Shown in pieces: positions 9,198 through 17,951 of a DNA stretch of 64,000 nucleotides; position 1 is the first letter of the stretch; every line of letters starts with the position of its first letter. The DNA is from Aestuariimicrobium ganziense (lineage in GTDB: Bacteria > Actinomycetota > Actinomycetes > Propionibacteriales > Propionibacteriaceae): the NCBI RefSeq assembly GCF_015352975.1, contig NZ_JACYIZ010000003.1:124001-188000 (forward strand), written 5' to 3'. The notes under the pieces were generated by a model that was given only the letters and a program-made list of their open reading frames with translations, ran no database searches and had not been told where the DNA came from. The position numbers were made by a program, and so were the translations under genes.

Positions 9198-11215
9198 GAG
9201 CGCACCTCGATCTCGGCGATCCCACCGCGATAGCGCTTGTCACCGGCCGTCGGCAGCGAGGTCAGGTAGATCAGCAGGTGCCGGGTGCGCACCTTGGTGG
9301 GCACCTTGAAGATCAGGTTGGGGCCAGAACGCTCGTTGCCGCTGAGCTGTCGCCACTGCTCGACGCTGCGCATCGGTGGCTGCGAGATCGTGGTCGCGTT
9401 CTCGCGAGGCATCATCAGCGCCACGGCCGTGGGGGCACCGACCATGGTGACCCGCACCTCACCCACCTCGACGGCCTGACCGAGGTCGACCACCAGCCCG
9501 ACGCCCGGCTTGAGCCCGCCCATCCGCGGGTTGTTGTGGTAGGCCAGGGTCACCCACGACGTGCTGGGGTCGCCGTCCCAAGCCAGCTTCACCGTGTTGG
9601 GTGACTCCTCGCCGTTGCCGCCGTCGGCCTCGGGGTCGAAGTCGTCGACCAGGCTGATCGGGTGGACGATGCTGCTCGGGGTCGGGGTGACCACCGGCTC
9701 AGCCGCGTTGCGGCGCCCGTTCCTGATGCCGACCGCGACCAGGCTGACCAGCAGCACCAGCATCACCAGGGCGAGCAGGGCCCGGAGCCACGGCCGGCGT
9801 TCCGAGGGCCGGGGACGTCCCTCGGGCTCCACGGTCGCCGCCACCCGGCCCGCCGGCGCGACCGGTTCGTCGGCACTCGGCTGGCGCCGGGCCGGGGCAT
9901 CCAGGGCGCTGGCGAGTTGGGTGGGGTCGAGTGGCACGACGGGGTGGTCGACCCGCTGGCTCAGGTCGGCCGAGGCGTCGGCGGTGCCGAGCACCTCGTC
10001 CAGCGCCCGGTCGATGTCGGCGGCGGTGCTCAGCGGCTCGCCACCCAGTCGTGGCTCGGCGTGCAGCACCTCGTCGCACAGTTGGTCCAGCGCCGGTGAG
10101 ACACCGTGGCGCACCTGGCGAGGTGTCAGCCAACCCTCGGAGTCCATCGGGGCCGGGGCCAGTCCGTAGTGGCGCTCGGCCGGGTCGAAGCCCTCGTCCG
10201 GCAGCACCGGCCAGCGCGACACCAGCATCGCGTAGAGCAGCTGGCCGAGTGCGTGCACGTCGGCCTCCTGCAGGGCAGGCGGTGAGGTGTCGGCATCGTC
10301 GGACGGGGTGAGCGCCGCATCGATCAGGAAACCCACGATCCGCACGTTGCCGGTCGAGGAGATGATGATCGTGTCGGGGTTGAGTCGCTGGTGGAACAGT
10401 CCACGCTCGTGCATCGGCGCCAACGCCCGGGCGACCTCGCGCAACACCCACGCCGCCTCGACCCCCGACAACGGACCTTGCTGCAACAGCACCTGCAACG
10501 ACTTGCCGGCCACGTACTCGCAGACCACGTAGGCAAGGTCGTCGGAGTCGACCGCAGCGTCCAGCACCCGCAGGTACACCGAGTCGGTCGCGATCGCCGC
10601 TTCGCGGGCGGCGGTCAGCACTGACTGGCTGCGGGGGTCGTGCTTGCCGAGCAGGTGCACCAGCACCGGACGTGACAGCTTCACGTCGAAGGCACGCCAA
10701 GTGAGGAACCCGTGCCGGTCGGCCAACTGGTTCTCGAGCCGGAAGCGTTCGGCGATCACCTGGCCAGGCTCGACCCCCGGCAGACCGTACTCGTTGGTGC
10801 GCACCGCCGGGCTCGAGGGCTCCGACACCGCAGCGACCACCATGGTCTGGTCGGGGTCGGCCGGGGACGAGGCGTTCGGCACGTCGTTGCCAGCTCGTGA
10901 CCAGGCCTCGAGGTCGCCAGAGTCCTCGTCGTCGAAGGCGACCACCATGCCGACCGTGGCCTCGTTGGTCTCGGGTGAGGGCTCCTCAGGCATCGCGACC
11001 GGCGCCGAGGGCAGGGCGTCGTCGTCCTCGTCGTCCAACTGCCACAGCTGGGTGGCGTCACCGTCGGCCTGGTAGGGGGTCGGCTCGGGCGATCCGTCAG
11101 GACGACGCACCGCGGACTGGGGGAAGTTCGACGCGGGGTCGGCCCAGGAGTCCCAGGCCGGGGCGGGGATGGGGGAGTCGTCGTCGAACGGATCGTAGCT
11201 GCGTGGCTCGTCCAT
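9194..11215 (-). CDS. Membrane pseudokinase with extracytoplasmic discoidin-like domain (Rv3910 C-terminal type)
   Basis: A 673-residue protein: acidic disordered N-terminus (1-145), Ser/Thr kinase fold (about 150-420), a helix at 475-496, and an exported sugar-binding-like domain (about 500-673, with DGDPSTSW). Catalytic residues are lost: HRD-x-K-x-x-N reads HQRLNPDT, no DFG is seen, and the VAIK lysine is absent. This matches the C-terminal half of mycobacterial MurJ (Rv3910), whose pseudokinase binds the FHA protein FhaA to control peptidoglycan synthesis. Here the flippase half is absent. The ATG was chosen for its GGAGGA ribosome site. Confidence 0.85.
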   Translation of the reverse strand: MDEPRSYDPFDDDSPIPAPAWDSWADPASNFPQSAVRRPDGSPEPTPYQADGDATQLWQLDDEDDDALPSAPVAMPEEPSPETNEATVGMVVAFDDEDSGDLEAWSRAGNDVPNASSPADPDQTMVVAAVSEPSSPAVRTNEYGLPGVEPGQVIAERFRLENQLADRHGFLTWRAFDVKLSRPVLVHLLGKHDPRSQSVLTAAREAAIATDSVYLRVLDAAVDSDDLAYVVCEYVAGKSLQVLLQQGPLSGVEAAWVLREVARALAPMHERGLFHQRLNPDTIIISSTGNVRIVGFLIDAALTPSDDADTSPPALQEADVHALGQLLYAMLVSRWPVLPDEGFDPAERHYGLAPAPMDSEGWLTPRQVRHGVSPALDQLCDEVLHAEPRLGGEPLSTAADIDRALDEVLGTADASADLSQRVDHPVVPLDPTQLASALDAPARRQPSADEPVAPAGRVAATVEPEGRPRPSERRPWLRALLALVMLVLLVSLVAVGIRNGRRNAAEPVVTPTPSSIVHPISLVDDFDPEADGGNGEESPNTVKLAWDGDPSTSWVTLAYHNNPRMGGLKPGVGLVVDLGQAVEVGEVRVTMVGAPTAVALMMPRENATTISQPPMRSVEQWRQLSGNERSGPNLIFKVPTKVRTRHLLIYLTSLPTAGDKRYRGGIAEIEVRS

Positions 11216-11220
11216 GCGGC

Positions 11221-11248
11221 TCCTCCCAGTCGACGGTTCCTCCCAGTC
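11221..11248. repeat. Duplicated Shine-Dalgarno segment before the pseudokinase gene
   Basis: The 11-mer TCCTCCCAGTC occurs twice, 17 bases apart. On the coding strand it reads GACTGGGAGGA, so the ribosome-binding site of the pseudokinase gene is present in tandem. It lies in the 85-base gap where murJ would be expected. Confidence 0.6.
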
Positions 11249-11300
11249 TGCCTGCTCGCAGCCCCCGGCGCTAAGCCACCACACCGCTGGCGGGCAGCGG

Positions 11301-13331
11301 TCAGGGGTGCGGACGAGCGCTGGTGTCGCGCGACTGCCGTTCGACGGCGGCCGCCAGGTCGATCTCGGCCCGCCTCGGAGCGGCCTTCGCGGCGCGCGAC
11401 CGTTCGCGCTGCACCTGCTTGATCCTGATCGCGGTGGTGCCCAGCACGACCGCCCCGGAGGCGACGATGATGATCCAGCCGATGTCGCCCAGGTTGGTCG
11501 AGGTGACCGTGATCCGCCGGCTCGCACCGATCGGTCGTCCCTCGGGGGTGACCACCCGTGACTCCACCGTCACCACGCCGTTGGTCCAGGCGCGCGGGGT
11601 GAAGGTCACCGTCGCGGTCTCACCGGGAGCGATGGTGACCACGTCGGTGTCGGGGATCGAGATGCGGTGGGGGTTCTCGGCGACGAAGCGCACCTTGACC
11701 CGCACCGGCACCTGCTCGTTGTTGGTCACCGTCACCGGGAAGCCGGTGGTTTCGGTGCTCATCACGAAGGTCTTGGCGCTGGTCAGGCTGATCCGGGCGC
11801 GGGCGACGTCTCGTCCGTTCAGTTCCTGCACCTGGCGCAGCAACCGACGGGTCGCCGCCCCGTCGCCCCAGAAGCGGGAACTGGCGGCCCGGGCGCCGAC
11901 CTGGTCGGCGATCAGGCGGGCCGAGTCGGTGGTGCCGGTGAGGTCGCCCCAGGCCATGATCTGGCCGCGCACCTGCTCGATCTCGGTGACCAGGTTGGTG
12001 TCGCCGCCCTCGAACTCGACCGCTGCCGGAAGCTCCACCGGTTCGCTGGGCAGGTCGAGGGCTGATCGGGTGGCCACCTGCGAGGGCAGCATCTGCAGCC
12101 GGTTCAGGTCGGCGGTCTCGCGGGCCACCAGCACCATGCCCGGGGCCTCACCCACCTGAAGTTGGGCGAGCAGTCGTCCGTTGACCTGCACCCGGGTGGA
12201 CGAGGGGTCGGGCCCGGGCCCACCGCGGCCCAGGTCGGGGTCGGCGTTGATGACGGTCACCCCACCGGTCGACCCCGCCGGTGGACGGTTCCTGACCGAG
12301 GTGACCAGCAGCACCGGCCGCAACGGCTCGGCGGCCTCGAGCAGGCGCTGCCCGGCGGCACCGCCGCGTGGCGCGAGCGCGACCCCCAGCCGACTCAGCG
12401 GGTGGTCGTCGGGCAGCGCGCGCATGGCCTGTCGGACGAGGGGGCCGGCGTCGTCGGAGACGGCCTGCAGGTCGGGGTCGCCGTAGGGCAGCCGGTAGAC
12501 CCCCGGTCGCTGGGCGAGGGCGGTGAAGCGGGCCAGCCAGGCGGTGGCTCGGGCAGGGGCCTCCGGGTCGGGGTCGAGACCCCCGAGCACGGTGTAGCCC
12601 TGGCTGAGCATGGTCAACTCGTCCCACAGCGCGGGGTCGATCAGCACCACCGCGTCGGGTCGTTCGGCCGCCTGCAGCAGCGACTCCAGGCGTCCGCGCA
12701 GTTCCTGGGCGAGGTGGTCGTCGGCGACCACCCCTGGAGCCGCCCACGACGGTCGCGAGGTGAGCACCACGACCGGTGAGATCGAGCCGCGGGTCGGGGC
12801 GGCGCTCGGCAGCAGGACGCGCGATCGTCCGACGGTCTGGTTGTAGGAGCCTTCGGGGATGGCGCGCACGTGCACCCCGATCAGGTGGACGCCTTCGCCG
12901 GGCTGCAGTCCGAGGTCGGCGATCCGGGCCGAGACGGTGAAGGTCGAGCGGGCGCCGGCCGGCCACACCGGCTGGCGCTCGGTGGTCAGGTTGAACAGGT
13001 TCCGGTCGGGTTCGGCGGTGCCCATCCGGGCGCCGATCGGCACGTCCCACGGTGAGGCGAGCACGTTGGCCAGGTCGGCCTGGTCGCGGATCGCGTCCTG
13101 CGAACGCCAGAACGAGACCTGCACCTGGCGCATCGACTTGCCGCTGGTGTTGGTGACCGCGCCGGTGATCGTGATCCGGTCGCCGGTCAGCCAGGCCGGT
13201 GACAGGGTGGTGAGTTCGATCCGCACCTGCGGTTCGGCGGCGGCCGCCTGCGGCAGTGTTCCGGTGGCGGCGAGCACCAGTGAGCCGAGCAGGGCCAGCA
13301 GCAGTGCCACCACCAGCCTGGCGAGGCGCAT
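11301..13331 (-). CDS. DUF6049 family secreted membrane-anchored protein (Rv3909-like)
   Basis: A 676-residue exported protein with a clear signal peptide (MRLARL then a long hydrophobic run ending in AAAA), a large extracytoplasmic region and a C-terminal helix at about 612-632 followed by a basic cytosolic tail. Matches DUF6049, the Rv3909-type protein always found beside pcnA and murJ in actinobacteria and thought to act in envelope assembly. The ATG at 13331 gives the best signal peptide; an upstream GTG at 13370 adds 13 polar residues. It lies ten to fifty bases after pcnA. Confidence 0.8.
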   Translation of the reverse strand: MRLARLVVALLLALLGSLVLAATGTLPQAAAAEPQVRIELTTLSPAWLTGDRITITGAVTNTSGKSMRQVQVSFWRSQDAIRDQADLANVLASPWDVPIGARMGTAEPDRNLFNLTTERQPVWPAGARSTFTVSARIADLGLQPGEGVHLIGVHVRAIPEGSYNQTVGRSRVLLPSAAPTRGSISPVVVLTSRPSWAAPGVVADDHLAQELRGRLESLLQAAERPDAVVLIDPALWDELTMLSQGYTVLGGLDPDPEAPARATAWLARFTALAQRPGVYRLPYGDPDLQAVSDDAGPLVRQAMRALPDDHPLSRLGVALAPRGGAAGQRLLEAAEPLRPVLLVTSVRNRPPAGSTGGVTVINADPDLGRGGPGPDPSSTRVQVNGRLLAQLQVGEAPGMVLVARETADLNRLQMLPSQVATRSALDLPSEPVELPAAVEFEGGDTNLVTEIEQVRGQIMAWGDLTGTTDSARLIADQVGARAASSRFWGDGAATRRLLRQVQELNGRDVARARISLTSAKTFVMSTETTGFPVTVTNNEQVPVRVKVRFVAENPHRISIPDTDVVTIAPGETATVTFTPRAWTNGVVTVESRVVTPEGRPIGASRRITVTSTNLGDIGWIIIVASGAVVLGTTAIRIKQVQRERSRAAKAAPRRAEIDLAAAVERQSRDTSARPHP

Positions 13332-13379
13332 GCCCCGCCCCGCGATGTCGACGACCACCGGTCCAGGCACGAACCCAGC

Positions 13380-14873
13380 CTACGGACTCTGGTCGCCGGG
13401 ACGGTCGTCACGTTGCCGCCACCAGTCCAGCAGTTCCTCGCGGGCGCGGTCGGGCCCCAGCGGCCCGTGCTCCATGCGCAGCGCCAGCAGGTGGTTGTAG
13501 GCCTCGCCGACGGTGCGTGAGGGCGTGAGGTCGAGGATCTGCATGATCTGGGTGCCGTCGAGGTCGGGACGGATGGCGTCCAGTTCCTCCTGGGCGGCCA
13601 GTTCGTCGATCCGGGCTTCGAGGTCGTCGTAGGCGCGACGCAGCCGGGTGGCCTTGCGCTGGTTGCGGGTGGTGCAGTCCGACCTGGTGAGGATGTGCAA
13701 CTGCTCGAGCAGGTCACCGGCGTCGCGCACGTAGCGGCGTACGGCCGAGTCGGTCCAACCACCCGATTCGGACGAGAGCCCGTCGGCGTAGCCGTGGAAG
13801 CGAAGGTGCAGTTCGACCAGCTTCGAGACCGCCTTGACCTGGTCGGTCGAGAACCGCAGCGCCTGCAACCGCTTGCGGGTGAGCTTGGCGCCGACCACGT
13901 CGTGGTGGTGGAAGGTCACCCGGCCGTCGGCCTCGAACTCGCGGGTCGCGGGCTTGCCGATGTCGTGCAGCAGGGCGGCGAGTCGCCCGACCAGGTCGGG
14001 GGCGTGGCCGCGGGCCTTCTCCAGGTCGATCGACTGCTCGAGAACGGTCAGCGAGTGCTGGTAGACGTCCTTGTGGCGGTGGTGTTCGTCGCTCTCGAGC
14101 CGCAGTGCGGGCAGCTCGGGCAGCACCTGGTCGGCCAACCCGGTGGCGACCAGCAGGTTGAGCCCGATGCTCGGCCGGTCGGTGAGCAGCAGCCGGATCA
14201 GCTCGTCGCGGATGCGCTCGGCCGAGATGATCTGCAGCCGGTCGGCCATCGCGGTCATCGCCGCGACCACCGCTGGGTCGGGGCGGAACAGCAGTTGGCT
14301 GGCGAACCGCGCCGCGCGCATCATCCGCAGCGGGTCGTCCGAGAAGCTGCGCTCGGGCGGGAACGGGGTCATCAGCCGCTGCTGGGCCAGGTCGGACAGG
14401 CCACCGTGCAGGTCGATGAACTCACCGGTCACGACGTCGATCGCCATGGCGTTGACGGTGAAGTCGCGCCGCACCAGGTCGTCGGCGATGCTCTCACCGA
14501 AGCGCACCTCGGGCTTGCGTGAGTCGCTGCGATAGGCATCGGCGCGGAACGTCGTGATCTCGACCAGCCATTCGCTGTTGGCGTCCCTGGCCAGCGCACC
14601 GATGGTGCCGAAGGCTCGTCCCACGTCCCAGGTGGACGAGACCATCGGCTTGATCAGCTTCTCGATGGTGTCGGGGTCGGCCGAGGTGGTGAAGTCGAGG
14701 TCATTGGCCAATTGGCCCAACAGCACGTCGCGCACCGATCCGCCGACCAGGTACAGCGAGTGCCCGGCCTTGGCGAAGGCCTGGCCGAGGCGGCCGACCA
14801 ACGGCGTCGAGGCCAGCAGGCGGTCGACGTCGGCCCGCAGGGCGGGCGGCAGGGTCGGGCTGGGCGATGACAC
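13380..14873 (-). CDS. pcnA: CCA tRNA nucleotidyltransferase / poly(A) polymerase family
   Basis: A 497-residue cytosolic enzyme that adds or repairs the CCA end of tRNA. The nucleotidyltransferase signature GGSVRD is at residues 44-49 and the catalytic aspartates lie in DLD (58-60). An HD domain with LLHDIGKP lies near residue 302, as in the actinobacterial form. It heads the minus-strand locus and is divergent from glycerate kinase across 35 bases. Confidence 0.93.
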   Translation of the reverse strand: MSSPSPTLPPALRADVDRLLASTPLVGRLGQAFAKAGHSLYLVGGSVRDVLLGQLANDLDFTTSADPDTIEKLIKPMVSSTWDVGRAFGTIGALARDANSEWLVEITTFRADAYRSDSRKPEVRFGESIADDLVRRDFTVNAMAIDVVTGEFIDLHGGLSDLAQQRLMTPFPPERSFSDDPLRMMRAARFASQLLFRPDPAVVAAMTAMADRLQIISAERIRDELIRLLLTDRPSIGLNLLVATGLADQVLPELPALRLESDEHHRHKDVYQHSLTVLEQSIDLEKARGHAPDLVGRLAALLHDIGKPATREFEADGRVTFHHHDVVGAKLTRKRLQALRFSTDQVKAVSKLVELHLRFHGYADGLSSESGGWTDSAVRRYVRDAGDLLEQLHILTRSDCTTRNQRKATRLRRAYDDLEARIDELAAQEELDAIRPDLDGTQIMQILDLTPSRTVGEAYNHLLALRMEHGPLGPDRAREELLDWWRQRDDRPGDQSP

Positions 14874-14908
14874 GAAAGACGAGTCTAGTTGCTGCCAGAC
14901 TGGCGGGC

Positions 14909-16516
14909 ATGCGCGTGGTGGTGGCGATCGACAAGTTCAAGGGTTCGCTGACCGCGGCCGAGGCCGCCCGAGCGGTGGTCGAGGGCGTGCGGCAGGCGTG
15001 GCCCGAGGCACGCGTCGACGTCGTCCCGGTCGGCGATGGCGGTGACGGCACGCTCGAGGCGGCGGTGCTGGCCGGTTTCGAGTACGTGCCGGTCACCTGT
15101 TCGGGCCCACTTGGTGAGCCGGTCGCGTCAGGCTATGCGGTGCGCGACCAGGTGGCTGTGGTCGAGTTGGCCGACGCGTGTGGGCTGCTGCGCCTGCCCC
15201 AGGGCGGTGACGGACGCCCCGCACTCGACGGCTGGAACGCCGGAACCGCCGGCCTGGGTCAGGTGATGACCGCCGCGATCGAGTCCGGCTGCCACACCGT
15301 GGTGGTCGGCCTGGGTGGCTCGGCGTCGACCGACGGTGGCGCCGGCATGCTGCAGGCACTGGGGGTCGCGCTGCTCGACGGTGAGGGGCAACCGATCGTC
15401 CCCGGCGTGGCGGGGCTGCAGACCGTGGAGCAGGTGGGGGAGTCGTCGCTGGTCTCGAAGGGCGTGAGCCTGGTGGCGGCGACCGATGTCGACAGTCCGC
15501 TGCTCGGCCCGCGCGGTGCGGCGGCGATCTTCGGCCCGCAGAAGGGCCTGGACGAGGCCGGGGTGCGTCAGGCGGACGCCGCGCTGGCGAGGTTGGCTGA
15601 TCTGGTCGAGACGGCCCTCGGACGCAGCGAACGCGACATCCCCGGGGCAGGTGCGGCTGGTGGCACCGGGTGGGCGCTGCTCGTGCTGGGGGCCCAGGTG
15701 CGTCGTGGTATCGACGTCGTCCTCGAGTGGTCGAACGCGGACGACCTGCTGGCCGGCGCAGACCTGGTCATCACCGGCGAGGGATCGCTGGACGAGCAGA
15801 GCCTGGGCGGCAAGACCCCGGTGGGGGTGGCGCAGTGGGCTGCCCGCCACGGGGTGCCGTGCGTGGCGGTGAGTGGACGACGCACGATCACCGACGAGCT
15901 GGCGCGTGCCGCGGGCTTCGAGGACGCGGTCGCGCTGACCGAGGTCGAACCCGACCTGCAGCGGTGCCAGGACGAGGCCGCCCGCCTGCTGGTCGAGGCG
16001 ACCCGACGGTTGGTCGAACGCCAGATCGAGGTGCATGAAGGGGCGGCCGCGGCGGGATTCGGCGACGAGGTCTGGCCGGTGTACTCGGAGGTGTTCGGTG
16101 ACCACGACCGAGGCCGGTTCACCGACGAGTTGTGGGGTAGGCACTCGGCACGACCCGGTTTCAGGCTGGCCCTGTCGCGCCGCGGTGGGAAGGTGGTCGG
16201 TTTCGCCTGGGGCTACACCGGGGAACGTGGCCAGTGGTGGTCTGACCAGGTGGCGACCCACCTGCCCGAGGTGGCCGACGAGTGGCTGGGGGGCCACTTC
16301 GAGTTCGTCGAGCTCGGCGTTCTGGAGTCAGCGCGGGGCGAGCGACTGGGTGCCCGGCTGCACGATGCGCTGCTGTCGGGACTGCCGCATGGGTCGTACC
16401 TGCTGGGCACCGACCCTGACCCGGACGACCCGGGGCACCGGCTCTACGCCCGGCGCGGTTGGCAGGTGCTGGGCAGGCTGCCGTGGAACTCGGTGGTGAT
16501 GGGGCGTCGGGCCTGA
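14909..16516 (+). CDS. Glycerate kinase fused to GNAT N-acetyltransferase domain
   Basis: A 535-residue protein. Residues 1 to about 370 are a complete type II glycerate kinase (MRVVVAIDKFKGSLTA start, GGSASTDGGAG glycine-rich loop, GEGSLDEQS motif), converting glycerate to 2- or 3-phosphoglycerate. From about 378 onward the chain is a GNAT acetyltransferase-like domain with an acceptor-loop region ESARGERLGARLH. The usual kinase is about 370-380 residues, so this is a true fusion with no stop at the junction. The ATG at 14909 matches the family N-terminus. Confidence 0.88.
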   Translation: MRVVVAIDKFKGSLTAAEAARAVVEGVRQAWPEARVDVVPVGDGGDGTLEAAVLAGFEYVPVTCSGPLGEPVASGYAVRDQVAVVELADACGLLRLPQGGDGRPALDGWNAGTAGLGQVMTAAIESGCHTVVVGLGGSASTDGGAGMLQALGVALLDGEGQPIVPGVAGLQTVEQVGESSLVSKGVSLVAATDVDSPLLGPRGAAAIFGPQKGLDEAGVRQADAALARLADLVETALGRSERDIPGAGAAGGTGWALLVLGAQVRRGIDVVLEWSNADDLLAGADLVITGEGSLDEQSLGGKTPVGVAQWAARHGVPCVAVSGRRTITDELARAAGFEDAVALTEVEPDLQRCQDEAARLLVEATRRLVERQIEVHEGAAAAGFGDEVWPVYSEVFGDHDRGRFTDELWGRHSARPGFRLALSRRGGKVVGFAWGYTGERGQWWSDQVATHLPEVADEWLGGHFEFVELGVLESARGERLGARLHDALLSGLPHGSYLLGTDPDPDDPGHRLYARRGWQVLGRLPWNSVVMGRRA

Positions 16517-16523
16517 GCGGGGT

Positions 16524-17099
16524 TCAGAGCTTGGGCAACTCGATCGGGGTGATCGTGGGGCGCTTGAGCTTCTCGAGTTCCATCAGGTCGTGCAGGTCGA
16601 CGTCACGGGGCAAGTAGCCCTTGTGCAGGTGCTCCTGGTGCTCGATCGAGCCGACGACGACGTTGCGTCCCTCGACGGTGCCGACGGTGCGGTCGCCGAC
16701 CGGGTGGTGGAAGTACCCTTCCTTCTCCACCGACTGGTAGCCGCTGCCCTCGTCGTCCAGCACCATCGGGTGCACGTCGACCCGGTGCACCACCCGGTCG
16801 TCGTGGTTGATCCGGGTCATGGTCTGGGCCACTGGCATGTAGTCGCCCTCGAGCTGGTAGCCGCGTGACTCCAACCACTCGATCAGGGCGTCGAAGTGCA
16901 GCCCGTCGAGGTAGAGGTCGATGTCCAGGTGGGGGCGGGTCTGCTGACCGACCAGGGCGTCGACGCCCCATCCGCCGTTGATCTGGTAGGTGACCTCGTT
17001 CGCCTCGAGGTGGTCGACGAGGGCGACGACCTCGCTGGCCGGGGTTGCTTCGGTGTACTCCACGGGGTCAATGGTGGCAGCGAAGTGGTGAAGGGCCAA
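16524..17099 (-). CDS. Aminoglycoside/lincosamide nucleotidyltransferase-like protein
   Basis: A 191-residue cytosolic protein of the ANT(2'')/LinB-like nucleotidyltransferase fold. NGGWGVDAL is at residues 41-49 and the metal-binding DID at 59-61. Such proteins can adenylylate aminoglycosides or lincosamides, but many chromosomal members have unknown substrates. It follows the exporter gene by two bases, so export and modification of a common small molecule is conceivable; resistance is not shown. Confidence 0.75.
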   Translation of the reverse strand: MALHHFAATIDPVEYTEATPASEVVALVDHLEANEVTYQINGGWGVDALVGQQTRPHLDIDLYLDGLHFDALIEWLESRGYQLEGDYMPVAQTMTRINHDDRVVHRVDVHPMVLDDEGSGYQSVEKEGYFHHPVGDRTVGTVEGRNVVVGSIEHQEHLHKGYLPRDVDLHDLMELEKLKRPTITPIELPKL

Positions 17100-17101
17100 G
17101 G

Positions 17102-17950
17102 TCAGGCTGTCGCGGTGGGGCTGCTTGCGCGGCGGGCGAACGTGGTCGCGCCCCAGGACGCGATGACGACGAAGCCGATCGCCACCCAGTCGGTGACACC
17201 GAGCAGTTCACGCAACACGACCAGCGCAGCCAGCGCGGCGGCAGCGGGCTCGAGGCTCATCAGGATGCCGAAGATGCCCGGAGGAATGCTGCGCAGGGCG
17301 ATCAGTTCGAGTGAGTAGGGCACGATCGTCGACATCACCGCGACCAGGGCACCGGTGCCCAGCACCCGCCAGTCGAGCAGCGCCGACCCGGCCGCCCAGA
17401 CCCCGGGGACGGCGAAGACCAGGGCGCCCAGCGTGCAGGCCAGGGTGATCACACTCAGCCCCTGCCACGAGCTGCCGATCCTGGAGCCCATCACGATGTA
17501 GAGCGCCCAGCAGGCACCGGCGCCCAGGGCGCAGGCCACGCCGATCCAGTTGTCGATCGACCCGCCGAGCCCGAGCAGCGCCACCCCGCCGGCGGCCAGG
17601 CTCACCCAGAGCAGGTCGAGCAGGCGTCGTGAGCCGAGCACCGCCAGGGTGAGCGGGCCGAGGAACTCCAGGGTGACGGCGATGCCGAGCGGGATCCGGC
17701 TGAACGACTCGTAGATCATCCAGTTCATGCCGACCATGCCGGCGGCGTAGAGCAGCGCGAGCCGCCACTGGGCGCCGGTTCGTCCACGCAAGGTCGGACG
17801 AGCGAACCCCCACAGGATCAGCGCCGCGAACGCGAGCCGAAGCCAGGTCATGGTGACCGGGGGCACGGTACCGACCAGGTTCTTGGCAGCTGCCGCGCCG
17901 ACCTGCACCGAGACGATGGCGATCAGCACCGGCCAGACGGCTCGGTTCAC
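17102..17950 (-). CDS. EamA/RhtA-type exporter (drug/metabolite transporter superfamily)
   Basis: A 282-residue integral membrane protein with ten predicted helices in two EamA repeats. The sequence resembles RhtA-type threonine/homoserine exporters (VGAAAAKNL near the N-terminus, GPLTLAVLGSRR mid-protein, LMSLEPAAAALAAL in the second repeat). It follows mscS by one base and precedes the nucleotidyltransferase gene by two, a three-gene transcription unit. Confidence 0.85.
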   Translation of the reverse strand: MNRAVWPVLIAIVSVQVGAAAAKNLVGTVPPVTMTWLRLAFAALILWGFARPTLRGRTGAQWRLALLYAAGMVGMNWMIYESFSRIPLGIAVTLEFLGPLTLAVLGSRRLLDLLWVSLAAGGVALLGLGGSIDNWIGVACALGAGACWALYIVMGSRIGSSWQGLSVITLACTLGALVFAVPGVWAAGSALLDWRVLGTGALVAVMSTIVPYSLELIALRSIPPGIFGILMSLEPAAAALAALVVLRELLGVTDWVAIGFVVIASWGATTFARRASSPTATA

Positions 17951-17951
17951 C

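Noticed and set aside
9194..11215. Active Ser/Thr protein kinase
   Set aside because: HRD, DFG and the VAIK lysine are all replaced.
16524..17099. Acquired aminoglycoside resistance gene
   Set aside because: Composition and operon context match the chromosome, and no mobile element is near; only fold-level similarity is visible.
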